Below, in pieces: positions 46,680 through 53,870 of a DNA stretch of 64,000 bases. The notes below the pieces were generated by a model. It was not told where the DNA came from, made no database searches, and saw only the letters and a list, made by a program, of their open reading frames with translations. Source of the stretch: Pseudoxanthomonas sangjuensis. GTDB lineage: Bacteria; Pseudomonadota; Gammaproteobacteria; Xanthomonadales; Xanthomonadaceae. Positions within the stretch are counted from its first letter, which is position 1. Every line of letters starts with the position of its first letter. The stretch is from NCBI RefSeq assembly GCF_010211755.1, contig NZ_PDWR01000012.1, positions 27,899 through 91,898 of the forward strand, read 5' to 3'. Position numbers and translations under genes: made by a program.

Positions 46680-46795
46680 CAGTTCTGACCAGCATTCATT
46701 TTCAACGCCATACCTGACCATTCAGAACAGCAATATCCGGTCTCACTCTCTGCAACCTCGCCATGGCAAGCTATCCGCCTAGTGGAGGCCCCGCC

Positions 46796-47521
46796 ATGCA
46801 GAACCCCATCGAACTCAAGAACCCCGCCGCGTTCGCCGACGAATTCCTGCGCCTGACCCTGCTGCAGGGCTTCCAGTCGCTGACCAAGCGCGACCTGGAA
46901 CTGCTGATCTTCGTCCTGCTGGAACGCGACGGCGCCATCGGCCGCGACGAAGGCAACGCCGCCGTCGCCGCGAAACTGCGCGTCACCCCGGCCAAGGTCA
47001 AGGCGCTGCGCCGCGACGGCTACGCCCGCTGGCGCGCCCTCGTGCCCGAGGACGACGACACCGCGCTGCGCCGCATCGTCGCCAACGTGCTGACCGAGGC
47101 CAACCTGCGCAGCGGCGCCAAGCACGTCAGCGAACGCAGCCGCAAGGACGGCTTCCTCGCCGTGCGCATCGAACACCCCGACGACGCCCAGCGCTTCGAC
47201 CAGGCCATCCTCGACGTCGGCGCGCTGCCGGTGTACGAACGCAACCGCGAAGTCGTCGCGGTGCGCTTCGACACGCTGCTCAAGATCGCCGAGAAATGGG
47301 GTTACCTGCAGCCGGACGCCGGGAAGATCGCGAAGGAACTGAAGAAGCTCGCCCCGGCCTCCGAGGAGGTCGCCGACCTGCTGAAGAAGGACATCACCAA
47401 ACTGCGCTGGGAAGACGCGCGCAACGCGCTCAACAGCCTCGGCGCCAAGGCGATCGCCAGCACCGCCGAGGGCGGATTGAAGGGACTGCTGAAGATCGTG
47501 TTTCCCTTCATCCCCGGCTGA
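46796..47521 (+). CDS. Orphan protein with HTH-like N-terminus, unknown function
   Basis: A 241-residue protein. Residues about 28-75 look like a helix-turn-helix (SLTKRDLELLIFVLLERDGAIG ... AAVAAKLRVTPAKVKALRRDGYARW). An alpha/beta middle part follows, then a C-terminus that is amphipathic to hydrophobic (GGLKGLLKIVFPFIPG). No signal peptide. GGAGG seven bases before the ATG at 46796 decides the start over one at 46763. It is alone: a REP pair upstream, and the next gene convergent at one base. I do not recognise the family; a regulator or a sensor that reaches the membrane are guesses. Confidence 0.7.
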   Translation: MQNPIELKNPAAFADEFLRLTLLQGFQSLTKRDLELLIFVLLERDGAIGRDEGNAAVAAKLRVTPAKVKALRRDGYARWRALVPEDDDTALRRIVANVLTEANLRSGAKHVSERSRKDGFLAVRIEHPDDAQRFDQAILDVGALPVYERNREVVAVRFDTLLKIAEKWGYLQPDAGKIAKELKKLAPASEEVADLLKKDITKLRWEDARNALNSLGAKAIASTAEGGLKGLLKIVFPFIPG

Positions 47522-47522
47522 T

Positions 47523-48653
47523 TCAGCCCCGCGCGATCTCCACCCGCTTCCCCTCCGCCTTCGCCGAGGCGAAGGTCGCGTCGATCACCCGCAGGTCGCG
47601 CAGGCCTTCTTCGCCGGGCGCGATGAACAGCGCGCCCTGCATCAGCGCCAGCGCGTCGTCGTCCATCTGCTTCGCCTGCATGCGCGGCTGCGGGCCGAGC
47701 GACGCATCCAGCGCCTTGCCGTCGCTGGTCCGGCCGCGGTTGCCGGAATAGACCTGGAACGGCGAAACCTCGTGCCACCCCCTCTCGCAATCGACCCGCA
47801 GGATGTTCGAATTCTCGCCGTAGCTGGTCATGCAATCGGCGAACAGGCCGCCGGGGAATTCCAGCCGGAAGCGCATCGTCTCTTCCATGCCGCGGAAGAT
47901 CTCTGGCCGCTTCACCTCCGCCTTCGCGGTCACCGCGACCGGCTCCAGCCCGCTGGCGTAGCGCGCGGCGTTGATCGCATACACGCCCATGTCGTACAGC
48001 GGGTTGCCGCCACGCTTCGGGTCCAGGCGCCAGTTGTCCGGGTCGTAGCCTTCGCTGTAACCGCGGTAGCCGGCCTCGGCGCGCAGCTTCAGCGGCTTTC
48101 CGTACGGCTTCTCCTTCGCCCAGGCGACGACCTGCTGCGTGATCGGCTCGTGCTGCAGGCGATAGCCGATCGCCAGCCGCACCTTGTTCTTCGTGCAGGC
48201 GTCGATCATCGACCGCGCCTCGGCCGCGGTCATCGCCATCGGCTTCTCGCACCAGACGTGCTTGCCGGTGCCGGCGGCGCGGATCGTGTACTCGGCGTGC
48301 ATCGACGTCGGCAGTACGATGTAGACGACGTCGATGTCCGGGTTGTCGGCGATGCGCTCGAAGTTGCCGTAGTCGTAGACATTCTTGTCGGGGATGCCGT
48401 ACTTGCGTTGCCACGGCGCGATCTTCTCCGGCGAACCGGTGACGATGCCGGCCAGCCGGCAGTGCTTCGTCAGTTGCAGCGCCGGCGCCAGCAGGTTGCC
48501 GGCATAGCCGCCCAGCCCGACCAGGGCCACGCCGAGCTTGCGTTCCGGCTTCGACTTGCCGAAGGCGGGAAGCCACGGCGACACGCCGGCCAGGGCCAGC
48601 GATTGCAGCGTGCGACGGCGCGCGGGCGAGCGCGGGGGAACCGTATTCGGCAT
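47523..48653 (-). CDS. Tat-exported Gfo/Idh/MocA-family oxidoreductase
   Basis: A 376-residue NAD(P)-dependent oxidoreductase with a twin-arginine-type leader (RRRTLQSLALAGVSPWL). The N-terminal Rossmann fold has VALVGLGGYAGNLLAPAL; the family motif EKPMA (GKHVWCEKPMAM) gives the conserved Lys and is followed by the GFO/IDH C-terminal sheet domain. It resembles glucose-fructose oxidoreductase, which is exported with its bound cofactor. The substrate, presumably a sugar, is unknown. ATG at 48653 is preceded by GAGGTG. It is convergent with the orphan gene. Confidence 0.88.
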   Translation of the reverse strand: MPNTVPPRSPARRRTLQSLALAGVSPWLPAFGKSKPERKLGVALVGLGGYAGNLLAPALQLTKHCRLAGIVTGSPEKIAPWQRKYGIPDKNVYDYGNFERIADNPDIDVVYIVLPTSMHAEYTIRAAGTGKHVWCEKPMAMTAAEARSMIDACTKNKVRLAIGYRLQHEPITQQVVAWAKEKPYGKPLKLRAEAGYRGYSEGYDPDNWRLDPKRGGNPLYDMGVYAINAARYASGLEPVAVTAKAEVKRPEIFRGMEETMRFRLEFPGGLFADCMTSYGENSNILRVDCERGWHEVSPFQVYSGNRGRTSDGKALDASLGPQPRMQAKQMDDDALALMQGALFIAPGEEGLRDLRVIDATFASAKAEGKRVEIARG

Positions 48654-48733
48654 GCGACACCTCGTTTCGGTCCTGCAGCGGCGCACAGACTAGCGCAGGA
48701 ATCGTTAAGCGATGTCCTTTGCACCAGCGGCGT

Positions 48734-48760
48734 GGGCCGCGGCCGGAAACCGGGCGGCCC
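48734..48760 (-). terminator. GC-rich hairpin after the ubiquinone hydroxylase gene
   Basis: GGGCCGC (48734-48740) pairs with GCGGCCC (48754-48760), with an inner CCGG-AAA-CCGG. It lies 50 bases past the hydroxylase stop on minus. There is no T tract, so termination is only likely. Confidence 0.45.
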
Positions 48761-48810
48761 GGCGGAATGGTCCGCAAGCGCCGATCGCGGCGGCGCGGCC
48801 TGCGCCGCTG

Positions 48811-50004
48811 CTACAGACCCGAGGCCTTGCGCCACAGCAGGTTGGTCAGCGGCGGCAGCCGTCCGGCGAGGCCGAGCAGCGGGCCGCGCAGCAGGGTCAG
48901 GTGCATCTCGTCGTTGGAGAACAGCCGGTTGATGCCGTCGAAGGTCCAGGCGGCCGCCGTGTTCTCGCTGCGGCGCGTGCGCGCCCAGCGCGCGAGGCGG
49001 TGCGGCGTGGCCCAGTCGACGCGCTTGCCCTGCGCGTCGACGACGAGCTCGCGCAGGCCGGCCACGTCGCGCAGGCCCAGGTTGACGCCCTGCCCGGCCA
49101 GCGGATGCACCGTGTGCGCGGCGTCGCCGACCAGCAGCACGCGGCCGGCGACGTAGTGCGTGGCGAGCTGGCGGCGCAGCGGGAAGGCGGCGCGTTTCGA
49201 CGCCACGCGCACCGCGCCGAGCATGCCGGCGCTGGCCGCGGCCAGTTCGCGGTCGAAACTTTCGTCGTCGAGTTCCAGCACGCGCGCGGCCTCGTCGTCC
49301 GGCAAGGTCCAGACGATCGAGGTGCGGCCTCCGGCGAACGGCAGGAAGGCCAGCGGCCCGGTGGCCAGGAAGCGTTGCCACGCGGTGTCTTCGTGCGGCT
49401 TCTCCGTTTCGATGAAGCAGACCACGCCGCGTTGCGCGTAGTCGTGCGCCTCCGTTTCGATGCCGGCGAGCCCGCGCAGCGTGGAGTTCGCGCCATCGGC
49501 GGCGATGGCGATGCGCGCATCGACGCGACTGCCGTCGTCGAGACGGACGCGGACGCCGTCGTCGTCCTGCTCGAACGATTCGACCCGCGCCGGGCAATGC
49601 ACGCGCACGCCGGCCGCGGACAGCGCCGACCACAGCCGGTCGACCAGCAGGTCGTTCTCGACGATCCAGCCCAGTTGCGCGCGGCCCAGCGAATCGGCAT
49701 CGAACACCAGCTCGCCGCCGCCTGCCGCGTCCCATACGCGCATGCGCCGGTACGGCTGCGCGCGCGCCTCGCACACGGACGGCCACACGCCGAGCGCATC
49801 GAGCAGCGCCGCGTTGTCCGGCGAGAACGCATAGACGCGCAGGTCCGGTTGCGAAGGCGACCAGCGCGGCGGTTCGCGGCCCTCGACGATGGCGACGCCG
49901 AGGCCCTGCTTCGCCAGCATCAGCGCGCAGGCCGAACCGACCACGCCGCCACCGACCACGACCGCATCGAGCCGGCCGCGCCGGTTCCTCGGCTGTGCGC
50001 TCAT
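48811..50004 (-). CDS. UbiI/UbiF-type FAD-dependent ubiquinone biosynthesis hydroxylase
   Basis: A 397-residue class A flavoprotein monooxygenase. The FAD-binding motif VVVGGGVVGSACALMLAKQG is N-terminal, and the second motif VGDAAHTVHPLAGQGVNLGLRD is near 290-310. DLRVYAFSPDNAALLDALGVW and GWIVENDLL are typical of aerobic ubiquinone hydroxylases and read closest to UbiF/UbiI. Which ring carbon it oxidises cannot be told from sequence alone. Its ATG overlaps the ubiH TGA by four bases (ATGA), so the two are translated as a pair. Confidence 0.86.
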   Translation of the reverse strand: MSAQPRNRRGRLDAVVVGGGVVGSACALMLAKQGLGVAIVEGREPPRWSPSQPDLRVYAFSPDNAALLDALGVWPSVCEARAQPYRRMRVWDAAGGGELVFDADSLGRAQLGWIVENDLLVDRLWSALSAAGVRVHCPARVESFEQDDDGVRVRLDDGSRVDARIAIAADGANSTLRGLAGIETEAHDYAQRGVVCFIETEKPHEDTAWQRFLATGPLAFLPFAGGRTSIVWTLPDDEAARVLELDDESFDRELAAASAGMLGAVRVASKRAAFPLRRQLATHYVAGRVLLVGDAAHTVHPLAGQGVNLGLRDVAGLRELVVDAQGKRVDWATPHRLARWARTRRSENTAAAWTFDGINRLFSNDEMHLTLLRGPLLGLAGRLPPLTNLLWRKASGL

Positions 50005-51209
50005 GCGGCGTCCTCCCGGCACAGCGCCGGCACGTCGCCGCGGAAACCCATCGCGCCGCCGACCAGCATCGACTGCACCGCCGGCACGTGGCTGGCGGCG
50101 AACAGGCCGCTGCTGCGCAGCGGCCGCAGCAGCGGGGCGTCGTTGGAAGTCAGCCGTGCAAGGCCGTCCGAGAACTTCAGCGTGCGCGCACGGTCCTCGC
50201 GGCGGCGCTGCGCGTAGCGCTCGAGCAGTTCGGCGGAACCCGGATCGGCGGCTTCGGCGACCAGTTCGGCCAGGGTCAGCGCATCGCGCAGGCCGAGGTT
50301 GAAGCCCTGCGCGCCGATCGGGTGGATCGTCTGCGCCGCGTTGCCCAGCAGCACCGCGCGTTCCGCGATGGTGCGCGTGGCGACGACGCGGATGATCGGG
50401 TAGGCGCTGCGCTCGCCGCTGGCAACGAAACGACCCGCGCGCCAGCCGAAGGCCTGCTGGATGCGTTCCAGCCACGCCGCTTCGCCGAGTTCGGCGACCG
50501 CGCCGGCGTCGTCGCGGGCCACGCCATGGACCAGCCCGTAGTGGCGGTCGCCGCGCGGCAGCAGCGCAGTCGGGCCGTGGTCGCCGAAGCGTTCGTAGGC
50601 GGTGCCGTCCGGCGCGCGTTCGCCACGCACGCGGGCGACGAACAGGGTCTGCCGGTAATCGTGCTCGTCGGCGGCGATGCCCAGCGCCTCGCGCACGCCG
50701 CTGCGGGTGCCGTCGGCGGCGACCAGCAGGCGCGCGGCGATCTCGCGTTCGCCGCTGGCATCGGCGATGCGGACCCCGCGCGCATCGCCAGTGCCGGCGG
50801 CGAGGCCGACGAAGCGCGCCGGGCGGTAGCGGGTCAGTTTCGACAGTTCGCCGAGCCGGGCTTCGAGCGCCTCGCCGAAGTCGCGGGCGACGACGACCTG
50901 GCCGAACCACTCGCGGCCATAGTCGGCGGCGTCCAGCTTCACCTGGCCGAAGTCGCCTTCGCGGCTGACGTGGATGCGGCGGATCGGCCCGCTCGGCGCG
51001 CGCAGCTTCTGCATCACACCGAGCGCGGTCAGCGCATTGACCGTGGCCGCGGCGAAGCTGAGGTTGCGCTGGTCGAAAACCGACGGCAGCGCACCGGCCG
51101 GGGCGGCCTCGACCATGCCCACGTCGACGCCACAGCGGTCGAGCGCGATGGCGAGGCTGGCCCCGACCAGGCCGCCGCCGACGATCAGGACATCGTGTCG
51201 TTCAGTCAT
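50001..51209 (-). CDS. ubiH: UbiH, 2-octaprenyl-6-methoxyphenol hydroxylase
   Basis: A 402-residue FAD monooxygenase in the aerobic ubiquinone pathway. FAD motif VLIVGGGLVGASLAIALDRCG at residues 6-26; ADGTRSGVREALGI in the middle; AVLLGNAAQTIHPIGAQGFNLGLRD near 305. RIHVSREGDFGQVKLDAADYG is the UbiH-type segment and separates it from its neighbour. The ubiH-ubiI pairing is also found in E. coli. ATG at 51209 is the start of the conserved region; the longer frame runs into a REP palindrome. Confidence 0.9.
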   Translation of the reverse strand: MTERHDVLIVGGGLVGASLAIALDRCGVDVGMVEAAPAGALPSVFDQRNLSFAAATVNALTALGVMQKLRAPSGPIRRIHVSREGDFGQVKLDAADYGREWFGQVVVARDFGEALEARLGELSKLTRYRPARFVGLAAGTGDARGVRIADASGEREIAARLLVAADGTRSGVREALGIAADEHDYRQTLFVARVRGERAPDGTAYERFGDHGPTALLPRGDRHYGLVHGVARDDAGAVAELGEAAWLERIQQAFGWRAGRFVASGERSAYPIIRVVATRTIAERAVLLGNAAQTIHPIGAQGFNLGLRDALTLAELVAEAADPGSAELLERYAQRRREDRARTLKFSDGLARLTSNDAPLLRPLRSSGLFAASHVPAVQSMLVGGAMGFRGDVPALCREDAA

Positions 51210-51233
51210 GCGCCCATGATACCGGTCGCTCCC

Positions 51234-51332
51234 GCGGGAGCGGGCCCTGCCCCCGACCGCCATCCCGGGCGCTTCGCGGGCCGGTTCGTCGCGGCGGGCG
51301 GTCTCGCGGCCGCGGGCATGGCCCGCTCCTAC
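51234..51332. repeat. Inverted pair of REP-like palindromes upstream of btuM
   Basis: On minus, GTAG (51332-51329) heads GAGCGGGC-CAT-GCCCGC (to 51312). A diverged partner in plus orientation (GGAGCGGGCCCTGCCCCCG) lies at about 51236-51254. Together they fill the ubiH/btuM divergent region. The left unit has lost its GTAG and part of its symmetry. Confidence 0.7.
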
Positions 51333-51389
51333 GGTGGGTGCGGTAATTGGCTAGAATGTCCCGGAGCCACCCGCAACCCGACCGGAAGA

Positions 51390-51986
51390 ATGAACACCAA
51401 CACCCAGCGCGCCGTCGTCCTCGTCCTGCTGCTGTCGCTGATGGCGGCCACCCGCAGCTACCTGTTCTACCACTTCGCGCCGGTACCGGACGCGTCGTGG
51501 GGCGTGTTCTTCATCGCCGGCTTCTACCTGCGCAACTGGACGAAATGGGCGTTCCCGCTGTTCATGGCGGTCGCGGTCGGCGCGGACTATTTCTCGATCG
51601 CCGCGCAGGGCATCGATTTCTGGTCGCACTACTGCGTGTCGCCGGGTTACTGGTTCCTGGTGCCCGCTTATCTGGCGCTGTGGCTGGGCGGCAGCTTCGC
51701 CCGCCGCGCGTATTCGGAAGCCAACCCGGGCAAGTCGCTGGCTGCGGTCGCCGGCGGCCTGGTCGCATCGGTCGTGGTCTGCCAGCTGTTCGCGCAGGGC
51801 AGCTTCTACTGGCTCAGCGACAGCGTGCCGCAGCCGGCCACCGTCGCGGGCTGGTGGAAGAACTACACCGACTGGCTGCTGCCGTACCTGCGCACCGCCG
51901 CCATCTACACCGGCCTGGCGGTAATCGCCCATGTCGGCGTGCAGCAGGTCGCGCGGCTGGCGAAGCCGCAACGCAGGTCGGTTTGA
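51390..51986 (+). CDS. btuM: Likely BtuM, solitary cobalamin transporter (ECF S-component type)
   Basis: A 198-residue inner-membrane protein with about six hydrophobic segments (VVLVLLLSLMAATRSY, WGVFFIAGFYLRNWT, FPLFMAVAVGADYFSI, CVSPGYWFLVPAYLALWLGG, AAVAGGLVASVVVCQLF, IYTGLAVIAHVGVQQVA). It fits BtuM of Thiobacillus denitrificans as I recall it, including DASWxVFF and the CxxPxYxF motif; Cys82 here would be the residue (Cys80 there) that binds cobalt and helps remove cyanide from vitamin B12. The next gene is a cobalamin adenosyltransferase. No cobalamin riboswitch is evident. TAGAAT at 51352 may be a -10 box. The alternative is an unclassified membrane protein. Confidence 0.72.
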   Translation: MNTNTQRAVVLVLLLSLMAATRSYLFYHFAPVPDASWGVFFIAGFYLRNWTKWAFPLFMAVAVGADYFSIAAQGIDFWSHYCVSPGYWFLVPAYLALWLGGSFARRAYSEANPGKSLAAVAGGLVASVVVCQLFAQGSFYWLSDSVPQPATVAGWWKNYTDWLLPYLRTAAIYTGLAVIAHVGVQQVARLAKPQRRSV

Positions 51987-51996
51987 TTGTTTCATC

Positions 51997-52132
51997 CCTT
52001 CTCCCCTCGCGGGAGAAGGCGCCCCTTAGGGGCCGATGAGGGGACGCGAGCGCCGCGGGCTGCGCGCGAAAAGCCGGGCCTCCTCCCTCGCACGCTCCGC
52101 GTGCGTTTCCCTCTCCCGCTCGGGGGAGAGGG
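51997..52132. repeat. Array of four palindromes between btuM and the adenosyltransferase
   Basis: Four perfect or near-perfect hairpins follow one another: CCTTCTCCC/GGGAGAAGG (51997-52019), GCCCC/GGGGC (52021-52033), GCACGC/GCGTGC (52090-52104) and CCCTCTCCC/GGGAGAGGG (52109-52132). The outer two are similar words (CCYTCTCCC), so the block looks like a non-autonomous repeat unit with terminal palindromes, inserted between two genes that seem functionally linked. Confidence 0.75.
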
Positions 52133-52152
52133 CGGAAAAAGCCGGAGTGCGC

Positions 52153-52710
52153 ATGGGCAATCGGTTGTCGAAAATCTACACCCGCACCGGCGACGACGGC
52201 AGCACCGGCCTCGGCGACGGCACGCGCACCGGCAAGGACTCGCTGCGGGTCGATGCCTACGGCACGGTGGACGAAGCCAATTCCGCGATCGGCGTGGTGC
52301 TGGCCGCGCCGAAGGTACCCAATGGCATCCGCGACCTGCTGACGAAGGTGCAGCACCAGCTGTTCGACCTGGGCGGCGAACTGTGCATCCCCGGCCACGC
52401 GGCGATCTTCGAGGCGGACATCGAGGCGCTGGAACGCCAGCTCGACCATTACAACGACGACCTGCCGCCGCTGAAGGACTTCATCCTGCCGGCCGGCGGC
52501 GAGGCCGCGGCGCGTTGCCACCTGGCCCGCACCATCGTGCGCCGCGCCGAGCGTGCGACCGTCGCGCTGTCGCGCCACGAGGAAGTGCGCGGCGAAGCGA
52601 TCCGCTACCTCAACCGCCTGTCCGACCTGCTGTTCGTGCTGTCGCGCGTGCTGGCGCGGGTGGATGGGCAGGGCGAGGTGTTGTGGAAGCACGAGCGGCG
52701 GCACGGGTGA
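52153..52710 (+). CDS. PduO-type ATP:cob(I)alamin adenosyltransferase
   Basis: A 185-residue enzyme forming adenosylcobalamin from ATP and cob(I)alamin. The ATP-binding N-terminus (YTRTGDDGSTGLGDGTRTGKD) and the helical-bundle motifs RCHLARTIVRRAER and YLNRLSDLLFVLSRVL are the PduO/MMAB family signature. ATG at 52153, with GGAG ten bases upstream, matches the family start (MGNRLSKIYTRTG). The longer frame to 52036 translates repeat DNA. It follows btuM after 166 bases of repeat, so a joint transcript is possible but not certain. Confidence 0.94.
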   Translation: MGNRLSKIYTRTGDDGSTGLGDGTRTGKDSLRVDAYGTVDEANSAIGVVLAAPKVPNGIRDLLTKVQHQLFDLGGELCIPGHAAIFEADIEALERQLDHYNDDLPPLKDFILPAGGEAAARCHLARTIVRRAERATVALSRHEEVRGEAIRYLNRLSDLLFVLSRVLARVDGQGEVLWKHERRHG

Positions 52711-52829
52711 GCATAAATCCCGCTCCACGGGAAAGCCGGACAAATAGCGAGCCGGGATAACGGACCGTAAAGGCGGCTGCGACGAATCGACAATTCCGCC
52801 GGCCCGGATTTCGTGTCAACCTCGCCGCA

Positions 52830-53738
52830 ATGATCGTCTTCACCCACCCCGCCTGCCTGCTGCACGACACCGGCCCGGACCACCCGGAACGGCCGGCGCG
52901 GCTGGAGGCGGTACTGGAGGGCCTGCGCGGGAACTTCGACGACCTCGACTGGCGCGAAGCGCCGTTGGCCAAGCTCGGCGACCTGAAGCGCGTGCACGGG
53001 CCGGAGCACATCGAGACCGTGCTGGAAGCCGACTTCGACGGCTACCGCATGCTCGACCCCGACACCGTCATGGTCCCCGCGTCCCGCACTGCCGCGCTGC
53101 GCGCCGCCGGCGCCGGCGTGGCCGCGGTCGACGCGGTGATGAACGGCGAAACCGACACCGCGTTCTGCGCCGTGCGCCCGCCCGGCCACCACGCCACCGC
53201 GCTGGCCGCGATGGGCTTCTGCCTGTTCAACAACGTCGCTGTCGCCGCCGCCTATGCCATCGAACAGCACGGGCTGGAGCGCGTGGCGATCGTCGATTTC
53301 GACGTGCACCACGGCAACGGCACCCAGGCGATCTTCTGGGCCGAGCCGCGCGTGGCCTACTTCAGCACGCACGAATCCGGCATCTACCCGCACAGCGGCC
53401 TGACCGGGGAACGCGGCGCCGGCAACATCCACAACGCGTTGCTGCAACCGGGCAGCGGCGGCTTCCGCTTCCGCAACGTCTGGGCCGACGAGATGCTGCC
53501 TTTGCTGGACGACTTCCAGCCGCAGTTGCTGTTCGTTTCCGCCGGCTTCGACGCGCACATGCGCGACCCGCTGGCCGACCTGATGGTGGAGACCGAGGAC
53601 TTCGCCTGGCTGACCCGCGAACTGCGCGCGCTCGCCCGCCGCCATGCCGGCGGGCGCGTGGTCTCGCTGCTGGAAGGCGGCTACGACCTGCAGGCCCTGC
53701 GCGAGGCCTGCGCCGCCCATGTGGCCGAACTGCGTTGA
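52830..53738 (+). CDS. Histone-deacetylase-family amidohydrolase
   Basis: A 302-residue class II HDAC-like zinc hydrolase. Motifs: TGPDHPERPARLE at the start, RPPGHHA (two catalytic His) near 115, DFDVHHGNGTQ (zinc Asp and His) near 155-165, SAGFDAH (zinc Asp) and LEGGYDL near the C-terminus. Bacterial members deacetylate acetyl-lysine, acetylpolyamines or acetoin-linked substrates; the true one is unknown. Complete and of usual length. It precedes lptD on the same strand by about 130 bases. Confidence 0.93.
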   Translation: MIVFTHPACLLHDTGPDHPERPARLEAVLEGLRGNFDDLDWREAPLAKLGDLKRVHGPEHIETVLEADFDGYRMLDPDTVMVPASRTAALRAAGAGVAAVDAVMNGETDTAFCAVRPPGHHATALAAMGFCLFNNVAVAAAYAIEQHGLERVAIVDFDVHHGNGTQAIFWAEPRVAYFSTHESGIYPHSGLTGERGAGNIHNALLQPGSGGFRFRNVWADEMLPLLDDFQPQLLFVSAGFDAHMRDPLADLMVETEDFAWLTRELRALARRHAGGRVVSLLEGGYDLQALREACAAHVAELR

Positions 53739-53870
53739 GCCGATCCATTCCGGTCAAGGGCTTGCAGGGCGCAAATGAACCCAGCCCGACGCCGGGGCAT
53801 GGACTTCATTGCCCGTGTGCGGCCCATGCGGCAAGCTAACCGGCGTTTTCACCCCGGACTTTCGCATCGC

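Noticed and set aside
47523..48653. Translation from the upstream ATG at 48686
   Set aside because: The extra residues are Arg/Cys-rich without conservation signs, and GAGGTG is placed for the ATG at 48653, which begins the twin-arginine leader.
51210..51389. A cobalamin riboswitch before btuM
   Set aside because: GCCACC near the start recalled part of the class, but the B12-box region and its usual length are not seen, and REP palindromes fill most of the space.
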